Origin: Pachyseris speciosa
Lineage: Eukaryota; Cnidaria; Anthozoa; Scleractinia; Pachyseridae
Length of the DNA stretch: 64,000 nt
Reading direction: 5' to 3'
NCBI GenBank assembly: GCA_016490735.1
Contig: JAEMWC010000362.1
Coordinates: 1-64,000 of the forward strand
In this document: positions 36,301 to 48,300 of the stretch, piece by piece
Layout: each line of letters opens with the position of its first letter
Position numbering within the stretch: position 1 is the stretch's first letter
Notes under the pieces: model-generated
Database searches by the model: none
What the model was told of the DNA's origin: nothing
The model's input: the letters and a program-made list of their open reading frames with translations, nothing else
Position numbers and translations under genes: made by a program

Positions 36301-39300
36301 TTATTATTATTATGATTTTGAAAAAAACGTGAAAAAAGCACACTGGCAAAAAAAGTTGTTTGTTTATTAGCTGTTCTTCATGATAAACTTGGAGAAATCT
36401 AATGCTTTGTATTTGCAGCAACCTTAAGAAGTTAAAAAACTCTTAAAACACCTTTTACAAGTTTATCTCTAATCAATTTCCTTAATTCTTGGGATTGATA
36501 ACAGTTGTCTTTAATTGTTAAAGCCCACAGTTGAAATGAAAACTATGAAATTTGAACAAAACTTAAGTGCACGAGAATGATAATAATAATAATCTTTATT
36601 TGCTTTTGTCAATGTATACATTTTTTATTACAATTTAGAAAATTTACAAAATATGTTAATCTAAACTAAATAAAAGCAATGAGCAAGCTAGGAAGCTAAA
36701 TAAACCAGTAGGTTTTCTTGTTAGCTCCCTGAACAATTTAGGTTCTAAGTGGCAGGTAAAATAAAATAAAGGAAAATAAAATAAAAGAACTGCAAGGAAG
36801 GATGAACTTACCATAAAGACTCACAGATAAGCTGCACCCCGACTTTAGCAACTCAAATTTTGGAAAAAAAGTTTTTCTAGTAAAAGTCAAAAGAAATTCA
36901 AAGTTGAGTCTTAAGTCTTCTGTCTTCTTCGAATGTAAACTTGCCAACATTGAAATGGAAAATACTTCGAAGTTGTATTCACAACTATGACATATGATTA
37001 ACGTTATTCTTTTACTTGTTGACAGGTATTTCTTCGTTGAATCGACAGTTTTTTGTAGAATTTTGTGTGTTCATTGTTATGAATGTTTGTAGCTTAGTAG
37101 CCACGCAATAGTTCGGACAATGGAAGACTGGACACCGGGGAAGAGAAATAGTGGGCCATTTGCCACGTGAATACTTGAGAATAGCATCTCTTTTTCTCGC
37201 TCATGGAGGATCAATTGCCATTGAAGTTACAAACCGTCGTTGATGCTGTAAACAATTTTGTGGGGGAATGGAAATTCGATGCTGTGTCATGTTCTTCTGT
37301 TCGAGAAAAGTGACCATAAAGCGTTTGATCTGTTAACAAAGGTTTAGCACAGTGAGCTTGAAATGAGCTAATGCTTGCATTACCAACAGCTCTTTTAGGA
37401 GCTACCAAACTTGCAAAAGCAATGACCAATACTCTGTTTTAGTTTTATGTAGTATATATTAATGTACTTTTCCATAAAAAATGTCAATTCACAGAAATTT
37501 ACAGCACCTTTTCCAAATGGATTGCAGATAAGCTGCACCCCCGATTTTGAATGACAAGTTTTGGGAAAAAAGATGCGGCTTATCTGTGAGTCTTTACAGT
37601 ATTTACATGAAGAATGTTGCTTCATCAGTAAAATGCAGCATTTGCTTAGTAACCACACAGTCATTTACAGAGGGAAGTCTGGACACCAGAGTAGCTGACC
37701 ACGATCAGTAAACAACATAAAAAGGCTTGCTTTTCTATCAGCTGTGTCTGGATATCATGTTTATAAAGATGTACGGAAGCTATCGATCAGAGAAACACTT
37801 GTCGAGAGTTAAACAGCCCCATGGATAAACATGCTATGCAAGTAATGAAGGGCATCAAAATGGTCAGCCATTTGCCTTGCAAGTTCTGCCGAATAGCATG
37901 GCATTTTCTCACACATAGTGAAGAGATCAGTGTTGAAGTGATCGGTCAAAGACAGCATTCTAAGCAGATTTGTGGAAGTATGGAGCTTCCATGCCAGTTA
38001 GGACCTGCTGATATGAGGTTTTCTGCCCAGTTAGGTGGGCTAGCCCACTTTACCGGGCTGGCTTAGCTCATGCCTTATTTCTTCATAAAAATAAAATAAT
38101 TTTGGTTGTGTTTATATGAGAAGGCAGGCTGGCCCGCCTGCCCCGCTTACGAAACCGAGATCTCGGCAGGCTGGGTAGCCCACCTTCTCCAAAAAACACA
38201 ACCAAAATTTTATGAAGAAATAAGGAATCAGCCATGCCAGCCCAGTAAAGCAGAGCAAACTGGGATGGAAAACCTCAAATAAAAAGGCCCTTAGAGTTTA
38301 GAACTACTGGCAAGTAAGATTCAGGTTTAGAACCCGAAGATACAAACAGCTCCTTTAGGAGCCACCATTTCTACCGAAAGCAAAGTATTTAATCTGTATT
38401 ATTTTACCGAAGGTTTTTAGTGCTACTTGTGAACCCATAGAAGCCAGTTTACTCCCTCTGAAAGCAATGGTCTCATATATAAGCTGTACCCACAATTTTG
38501 AGCCCAAAATTTTGGCAAACAGACGCAGCTTATACACAAGTTTTTACAGTAATAGTTTCAGCTTACCTTTATTTTGTCTGTATCCATTGCTGTGTTTGCA
38601 ATTAGAATCTTTGCATTTTCTATCCTTTTTGGTTGATTTACTCCAATCTTCTTGTCCAGTAAAAATCCTTTTTTAATTGAAAACAAAAACAAAAATCAGA
38701 GTCACCTGTATAGCAATAACAATTAAAATATAAACGACTACAGGCAATTAACAATTTTGCAATAAGCTACACCCAGGAATATATTTAAAAAATTACAAGG
38801 CTAGCATGGTATTACCTTCATCCAGGTAAGAATCAACAAGATTTCCACCAAGTTTCTTGATGATCTGTATAGCATCCAAGTTTCCACTCCCCTATAAATG
38901 GTAGTCAGAAAAAGTAGTAGTAGCTGTAGTAGTATACTTTAAGTCTCATTTGTTCAATATCAAATGCATTGCCAAAAAAAATTAACCAGGTTTCTCTATC
39001 ATATTTTTCTGCCAGACATACACGTTGTACAGGGCTGTAATTAAACTGCTTAGCAAAGAGTGATGAGGTCAGTGACTAAATGTCATGAAAGGATTTAGCT
39101 TGGGGAGAGTTCAGGGATACACAAGATCCTTTTTGACAAAAAACTATTTTTTAATTTTCGTGAATTGGAAAGCCTGCCAAATAGAGTCCTTAAGCATGAT
39201 GTCACGTTGCCATGGCACTAAAAAACTCAGTTCTAAACAAAAGCCAATACACAAGCATGTAGGACACCCTTCCTTTGTTGTGAATGTCTAAACCTTAAAT

Positions 39301-42300
39301 TATCCATTGTAATCCCTCACGACAGCCAAGAAACACAGAAAAGGTTAAAAGGTCATCCAAGGGATCAACTATCGTTTAAGAATTGTAAAGGACATGTGTC
39401 AAACAGGGAAAATGGTTTACTGTTTTGCTCCCACATGTGGCCTTTGTCGGAGGGCAACAATTTCAAGTTCTTCACTTTTCCAAGTGCTATAAAGCAGAAC
39501 GACGAGTACAGAAGATGGATTCGACTCATAATTAAGGTATGAACTGATATTCATAAATAATGCCAAAATCGCTGAGAATTTGATGGATTACTTGATTTTA
39601 AGTGAGATTTATGGACTTGATTCAGGCAACGAGCTGACATAAGGACATGCATGCGAATCGTCAAACGAATACTGAATTATAACTTCAGCTAATTGTCTTT
39701 TTAACACTAGCTTTGTATTTTCTGTAGCCAAAGCTTTGAATCTGTGTGCTTCATCATGTGTTTCAAGGAATTTAGATACAGACTATAGACTGAAGGTTAC
39801 TTACAAAAAAATAAATCTAGAGGGGGTGGGGGGGGGGGGGGGGGGAGAGACTCTAATATAACAGTAAATGGATGCTTGTATCTCCTGGGGTTACAATTTA
39901 TCATTTGGTACCATTCAGGTGCATATAGGGTGTCAAAATAGACCACCGTGAGAGTTTTTTTTATTACGTTTAGGGGACTTTTCCACAAGAACATAAGCTA
40001 AAAGAACTTTTCATCTTATGTGTTACAATGGATACGTTTTAGGGGTAAAAATAAAAACAGGTTGTGCCCACACGTTGAGATTCTGCTACCCTGAAGGGGT
40101 CTTTGTGAACATTTCCCACAAGCATTCCATCACTTCAAAATACAATTCTCCTTCCACTATTTTAGGGAATATATTATCAAAATAGAATTGTGTCAAGACA
40201 GGAATGTTTGTCACCCATGTTTCATCCCTTTCTATTTTTACAGTAGCTATATCCTTTGTAGTCCATACCACAAAATAACAAAACTTCCTACGTGAGAAGT
40301 ACATAAATTTCTCCCTGGACTTGATGCCAATAAACATGGTCTTTTTTCAAGGCATAGCCCTGTCGACTTTCACATTTTTCAAGGTAAAATGTTGCTGACT
40401 CCACTGCCTCTGCTATTGTTAGGTTCCATTACGGAGTACAAACACATCACCTCAAGGACAGTTTCTTTATCAATAATACCATCTGGAGATGCACCAAGAA
40501 TTCCAGAGGAATGAAACCAGATTCCAGTTTCTTTCTCTGCTAACCCTGTTTTGAGGGTGAATGCTTTAATGGCTTCCTCCTCATTATTCACTCCCCATTG
40601 CACTGCCTTTACCCTTGATAGGTCGTACTCACCGAGAAGACGTTTAACAAGCGATGGAGTAATTCTCTTTGCCTTCAAAAAAGAGCCGAAGTTGTTGGCT
40701 GTAAGACGGCCCCTTCTCACCAAACACCACGCCAGGTTGTCTCGCTGGCCAACAGTTAATTTGCTAATAATTAAAATGCCTGTTTCTTGTAATCTGGAAC
40801 GGCGAACCAAACAGTCCAGTTGCTGTTGATGCCCAGTGGCTTGAAGAAACTTGTCAGAGAAAATAATTTCCTCTATGGTTGGAAAAGAAGCTGGTTAGCA
40901 AGAGGTGGCTCAGGGCAGATTACCCAGCAGAGCCCAGTGAACCACCCATATTCCTCCAGGTCCTCATAGAATGTGGAACGGTCAGCTTGTGTCAGCTTTC
41001 TCTACAAAGCAAAATACTTTTTAGGCAGGGGGAACATTTCTGTGACTGCTTGAGTTGAAAGCGATGTATTTGACTTTCATTTCCGCCACTGGCATTCGAT
41101 GTTGGTTCGACTCAGGTTGTGAATGCTGTGAATAAAGAGGGCTGCTGAGCGACTGCATTTAAACATGCCTCTTGGACATTCACACTCGGTTGATTTTATT
41201 TCACGTTCTTTGTCCAAGTAAACCTGCAAGATGTCAAGATTAATGACATTTAGTTCAGCATATAGAAACGTTTTTTTTCAACAAGATGCTATAATGTCTT
41301 CCCTCTAAAGATCATGTAAAGAATAACAACTCACCGTCACTTTATAAGCTTGTGTGTACTTCTTCTCATAAAACACCCTGCTGGTAAGTAAATGCTCCAA
41401 TGTGATCTGACTTAAAGTGGTTTTCCCCCTTTTTTATAGATTTCTTCTCTTCTAAGAAGAAAGAAAGAAGCGAAGCAATGGATAATGTCGCCATTTTGAA
41501 TGGAATGTGCATTTGTTTAGAACTGAGATTTTTAGCACTATGGCAATGTGATGTCACTGCTTAAGGACTCTATGGTACGATTTCCTTTCAAACGTTGCTA
41601 AAAATAAATATTCCAGCCAACCTTAAGCCTTAAAACTGCTTCAACAGCAAGACTTGCAAAATGATCTCTATGCTGCATCAAAATCTTTGAGCTCAGTGTT
41701 GTCCTGGCAATGTTCATTAAGTCCTCTTTAAACTTCTGTTCATCACCACTGTGATCAACGGCTGCAGACTCCAGAGCTTGCTGAGCGACATGTACAGACT
41801 TGCGCCAGCCAGACACAATGATCTGAGGGTGAACTTTGCAGGAAACCAGCCTCTCAGCCTCCTAGCATATTGTATTCATGAAGGGACAAAATTAATGAAC
41901 ATGCCATTGGTAGAATTCACTTCAATAGTACAATACTTGGAAAACAGTTGCTGTGTCTTCAATTAAGCACAATAGGACTTCAGCATTGACCTTTGAAATA
42001 TAGCGTACTGACAAGGAAGCTATAAATAATATTTTATTGATCAATAAAGAGGATTCGTAAAACAGGTCAACTGCTGCCTTTGTAATGACATCTGCAAACA
42101 GTTAGACTTTAGACTGTAGGTCCTGTCTCACAATTCTTTCACTTAATCGCTCTGTGGGACGTAAAAGAACCAATAGGGATGTAACAAAACTCTGGCTGTG
42201 ACCACTCCTAGCGTCTGTCCTATTCTACTGTTTCGCTCTCTGACCACTGGAGGTCGATCTTTGTAAGGGACATCATGTCCTCTTGTTGTACCTCCATGGA

Positions 42301-45300
42301 TGTATTTCCTAAATGCTTATAAATGTGTATGTAGCAAGTACCTTGGTTGAATCTCAATTCCCTTTGTCCCCTAGCCCTAAATGAATAATTATTCATCATT
42401 ATAGCTAGGAGAGAGGCCTTCTAAGGTGTGGTCTGGTGTCGTTTTGTTGCTAGTTTACGACTCTGTCTGTTGCTTGTTTTGTTAGGGACAAATGTCGCTG
42501 TCGCAACAAAAATAAAGAGGAATGGAAAGTGAATTGCTGCAAACCATTGCGTGTTTTCTACCAATTTCTGTCAGTTGTCGATGTTTTGGGAGAAGCCATG
42601 TCGTTTGTTGCTTCTACCCCTTGAAGGCCTCAGGAGACAAAGGGAATGGAGATTCAACCAAGGTTAAAAATCTTTTACATGAAACATGTACACTACACTC
42701 ACCCTGAGTAATTCACAAGCTAAAACTGTAACACTTGTTGTGCCATCACCAACTTCATTATCCTGCACCTTTGATAGTTCTTGAGGTAAACAAGAGAGAA
42801 ACAAGAGGCTACAATTAGCCTACACCCGGGCTTGCAAAAAACAGTATTGTATCCCTAACTTAGTGCTAAACAAAAGAATAGAGGGAAGTCTGTCTTTCTT
42901 ACATCGGACGCATTGTGTTTAGCTTGTGTTGGAGTCTATTTCTTTAGACCCCTATCAACATATATTCCTCTAAAATACAGCTCAACCATTGAGCACAATA
43001 ATTATAACACTTGTAAAAAATATTTCTAAAAGAACAAGAAAAAGAGAAACAGAAAAAATAAAGCCCGTGATATATACCACTAAAGGACATCGAACCCGGT
43101 TTAGCTGCGTCACAGGCAGGAACATTGACCTTTAGGCCACAGAGGTTTATCGTTATGCAAGATAATAAAAATAGTGCATTGATTCCAAAAAAAAAAAAAA
43201 ACAACTAAGCACACTTGTTTTCGCTTCGATGGATAATTGTTTGAGAAAGGAAACGCTTATCGAACGATGTTGGATTTTTTCGCATAAATGTGAATGGAGT
43301 CTCGGTGAAATGTGAGTAGAAAATTAATCAGCAGAGTGAAACTGTTTACAAATACGTCAATCCAGGGTCATTTGAAGCACAAGAAAGGAACGTTTCTGGA
43401 CAGTTTCAAGGGACGCTAGTACATTTGTAAAATATAATCGCTTATCATTCAAAAATTAAAGTCCAGAAATTGAGATATTGTGGAAAAATAGTAAATAAAC
43501 TACCTGTCAAAGTCTCAGGGGTGTGTGGTATCCCGTACTTGAGTTATTCAACAAAATGTACATCTCAATGGAGCGGATACGGGAACACGGCAGTCCATCT
43601 GGAGTTAAATTTTGGTCATGTTAAAAGCTTTCTTCTCGCTGTTGAACTTGCAAACATTCGTATAGACACTTGTCTTAACATATTAGTTGTTCAGACTTCA
43701 AAAACACAAGGTGAATCGACGTTTTCCGATACGTGACAACAGGCGTCATTCTTGCTGTTGATATGAGATTTACACTCGAATCACTCGGCCGTGAAAGGTC
43801 AAACTCCCTTTGTCTGTAGTCTCTAATTTTTGGCGCTTCCCTCGCGTCGCGTCTCCTCGCAACTTCGTGCGCGCACGTGCCCCACAATCCGTCGCCAAAA
43901 TTAGAGACTACTCGCTGTCTACTAAAGCAGACACGGGGAAACACGGCAGTCCATCTGCCGTTCAGTTTACTCATGTTAAAAACTTTCTTCTCGCCGTTGA
44001 ACTTCCAAACATTCGCATAGACACTTCTCTTAACATATTGTTTGTTCAGACTTCAAAAGCCACAACATGAATCGACATTTTCCCATACGTGACAACACGC
44101 ATCACTGTTGTTAAAAATAGTTAGCGCTTGCGCAGAAACGCCGGAAGTGCCATTTGCGGATGATACTCGACGACGAAAAAGAATTCGAGAACCGTCGGTA
44201 GTTCTAGACCCGGGCGCCGCGCAAGACGCGCGCAGCCCGGGTAACTAGGTTATAAAATGGGCCCTAAACTGATGACGTCACAAAAACTAAATTTGAAATT
44301 ATAGGATTTGTTCAGATATTCGGAAAGAACACAATAAAGTCCTACTTGCCAAAAATCAGCATTTTCTTGCAGTTTGAGAGTGAGATATTAGCACTGTTAT
44401 GCTCTGCTGACTCCATACAAATCCTTCTAAATTTTACTCAGTTTATATAATAATATATATAATAATGTTATGAACCAAGTAAAATTTAGAAGGATTTGTA
44501 CAGAGTCAGCAGAGCATAACAGTGCTAATATCGCAGAGCCAATTTGCCTTTACATGCTCATTTTTGGCCAGTTAGCATTTTTCATCTTGCTCTTTCTGAA
44601 AATTTGGACAAATCCCATAATTTCAAAAATTCAAATATTTGTGATGTCACACTTAAGGACTATATTTGGACGGGGTTAAAGCTTTGCTCCTGCAATCACA
44701 TGTAACATCATGCCAGAAGGTACTACTGCTACCTTCTAGATGCTGTTCATTTCCCATACTTACCTACGAGAATTTTTGCTGCTGGATTGTCGACCCCAAT
44801 GGATTTAAGAATGGTTGCTCCATCATTGGTGACCTGAATTTCCTCATTCTTGGTGAACGACTGAAGGATTTTGTCCTGAGAAAACAGTGACAACCAATGA
44901 ATCTGATACAACAAAACGTAAATCACTTCTGAAGTACACTGATAATTTTGTATCAATTTAAGCAGATGAAATATTTGTTCATGCTAACTATGGATCTGCC
45001 CAGTTTCTGAGCAGATTCATTGAAAATCCACCTAACCTTTAAACAGTCTGAAGAAAGAAATTCTGTTTAGATGCTTCATAATCAACTTCTGGTTAAAAGC
45101 TTGAATGTAGGTGAAGAACAGATTGAATACCTACAATGTACACTGTGCTCTTAACAGTAGTACTGGTAGAGGTTGAAGTTACAGTACAGCTCAAAAGTAA
45201 GTTGCCACCCTCGTGCGCGACGCAAATCGTGTAGCGCGCTATGCGATTCGTGTCGCACACTATGCGAATCGCGTTGTGCGCGATGTTGTAGAAACTATAA

Positions 45301-48300
45301 GTATATTGGCGTGAAGCTCTCGTGCGATTTAAGATGCCCATTGTAAAGTAACAATAGCCGATTTCAATAGTCAATTTCCAGTGTTCGCAAAAGACCGCCA
45401 AGAAGAAATGAATATGTGTGATCGATTGATCACCGGAGAAGGGCAGCGCATGCTAAGCTTTGAAATTTTGTGTCAAACCGTTTTTGCGGCGAAACTTGGC
45501 TAGGTTGAGATCGACATGATCAACTTAAGAAAACTATATACACAGTATGATGCACATGAACATGGTTTTCCATTTTCGGTCTTTTTCGAAGTGGAAACAT
45601 ACAGTACAGCTCAAAGGTAAGCGTCCACGTTAACGCGCTTCAAACGAGTTAGTTAGAAATGCGTTAACGCGAGTCCGTTTATCTAACGCGCTTCAAAAGC
45701 GCGCTTAAGCGCGCTTGAAGCACAACTCATTAGTATGTATGAGCCGGCGTATTGTTCTTGGTTCATTGTTCAATAACACGGCAACTTTTGTGATTTTTCA
45801 AAGCTCCAATAAAGAAATACAGTTCAGTCTAAATCAGGAAAATCGAAGAATTTATCCGATTTCCAAGTAAGCCATGATATTTTCATCAAGTGACTGCATT
45901 TACAAAACAAACTACCGAAGTATTAAACCGGTGAGAAAACGACTATAAAAAATTGCCAGGCGGCTTGCGTAAATGAACGTCGCGACGTACTTAACTGTTC
46001 ATAATTGTGATGCCATCGATTCTTTTATAGTTCATGAAGTAGGCCCTTTTTGCATATGGCTACCATGTTTTCAAGGATTTCAAGTACATTTCATAGAGTC
46101 GAAATGGCCGCACCAAATGTTAACAACGGCGCCAAATTTTCAGCGCAAATTTGCATAGATTTGAAGTGATAAATGAAGAGCATCGTCTCATTCTATACTT
46201 TTATGGCATCGATTCCCTTTATTTCAAGCCAAATTCAAACTATGAAACAAACTACATTGTACGTCTACAAGAATCCAGATAATTTTTGCCGCTACATAAA
46301 AGCAAAAATAATACAACGCTCTGTTTGAACAACCGCAAGCTTTGTTGTGTTCAAAGAGACGCCGTTCGCTGTCTTCTGTTGTGACAAAGCGCTAACGAGA
46401 TGTAAGCGCTAATGTGATGTACTTGAAATGGAGGAATTATTATGACCTTTCATATTTTCTTATTTCACCATCCAGCGTGCAAGATTGCCGTTGCTTTATC
46501 CGTGGTCGTGATATTTTTGCCACTCATTGACTCATAAAAACACACACAAAAAACAAAAATATTATCAAACCATCGCTAGCCAGTATACGTTTATCGTCTT
46601 ATTATCATGGAGAGTTCAAGAACGGAAGTTTCGTATTTGCATGTCATGTCCGAAGATGTCCAAAGTTTTGATGAAGTTGCCGAGTTATACTTTGAAGCGC
46701 GAGACAATGTTGACAATGAAGAGATCGAAGAATTCCCCGTGGGACGATGAGTCAGAGAGCGACGAAGAATCCAGTGACGATGATTCTATATGCATTGACA
46801 GCCTGGAAACAGACTTATCGGAGAAAGCGAAAATAACTTCATTCCGTCAATAATACGTGCAACTGTAAATTCGGCGAAAATAAGAAACCGTGTAGCACTG
46901 GCCATCAATCAAATTGCAAGTGCAGAATTCTGTAAATTTGCATATGCGCGAGAACTTTTCGAACATTCCGCAGTAGCAGATGCACGCGTAAATTTGCTCT
47001 GTCGGTTAAAGAGATTGTATTTCTTTGCTAGTTCTTTTTTACTGCTGATATTTTGTGGGTAATGGGTACAACTGTTTTGATGAAGTAACCTTCTCACCGC
47101 CGCCGCATGTTGGCAGGGAAATAACTTTCAAAACAATTCCACGGAAGCGAGTTGAAGTGGTTTTCTTCGCTTCAGTTCGGGACGATTAAAAATGGATTTT
47201 TATACAAAAATAACTCTTAACCAAAGTCATCAGTGAAAGCTCATTCAATGTTTGAGCGTTGAAAACGCCATTATGTTTCGAGGTTTGATAAGTCTGGCCA
47301 AACAAGGGATACATCTGTTAACGTCTGAGTTTTGGAACTGGCACGAATTAAGCGAATGTTGTCGTCGAATAAACATGAAGAGAAATACAATTGTAGCATT
47401 TCCAGTCCTATTTCTGGCCGCAGTTTGCTTATTTTGGCTTATTTCTTTTGTTTGTGGAAACAATGTTGGACAAAGGAAACTCAAGCACTGAATAACAAAA
47501 GAGAAAGCGCGCTTCAATAACGCGCTTTCAAACGCGTTAACGCAAATGCGTTAACGCAAAAAACGTGCATGTGTTTTGCGTGTGCGTTGGTCAAATACCT
47601 TTGAGCTGTACTGTACTGTACAGAGGAATTCTACCGCAGTGAGTGTGGCTACTATCTAATTAATTCGCTTCCCTCTAATTCAAGCTTCTTCCTAAACTGA
47701 ACATCAAACCGCCGATAATTTTGGCTCTTTCGTGACTGATGCTTAACTTTTGTTTAGCTTTCTATTCATTTGATTCTTGACAACTTTAGTTAGCCGTTTG
47801 AAAATTGAAAATGTTTACACACTTGGGATGTTTCTTTTCGTGTGCATGGTTTCGACGGAGCGAAGCACGTAAAATTGTTTTGCGAGTGTCTTTATCGAGG
47901 GTACTCTAAGTTTAATGCAGATTATTACTAAACACAAATAGGTATATGGTAATATTCGTTTGTGTACCTCAAAAAAGCTCAAAACAGAGTTGGCACAGCG
48001 ATTGAGGGGTAAACGAGCAGGGAAATAAGCTATTCATTCTTTTCGATTGATCGATAGACCGCACATGTGATGCTTCCTTCAGCAACTCTTTTTACGCAGA
48101 CAAACTCTACTATAGTGCAACTTTACAAAGATATGCCCAGGAAAATGTTTTTAGGTCTTTAGAAGTAGAAAACATACGATTGAGTCCCGGCGTGTTGAAT
48201 AACAAACTTCACCATTGCCAGATGAATCTCAAACTCTACATGATAACATCAAGCCGTGAGATAAGCTTATCGTTCTCTTCATCGATAAATCAACCAAAGT

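Larger units (their letters stand above)
39181..41573. mobile_element. Decayed DNA transposon carrying THAP and YqaJ/SWIM genes
   Basis: Terminal inverted repeats of about 55-60 bp flank the 2.4-kb segment: left ATAGAGTCCTTAAGCATGAT, then CGTTGCCATGGCACTAAAAA and CAGTTCTAAACAAA; right TTTGTTTAGAACTGAG, AGCACTATGGCAATGTG and CACTGCTTAAGGACTCTAT. Inside are a plus-strand THAP-like exon and a minus-strand YqaJ-type gene, both broken. The TSD is not clear. It lies in the CCT2 intron between the exons at 38816 and 41622. Confidence 0.72.
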
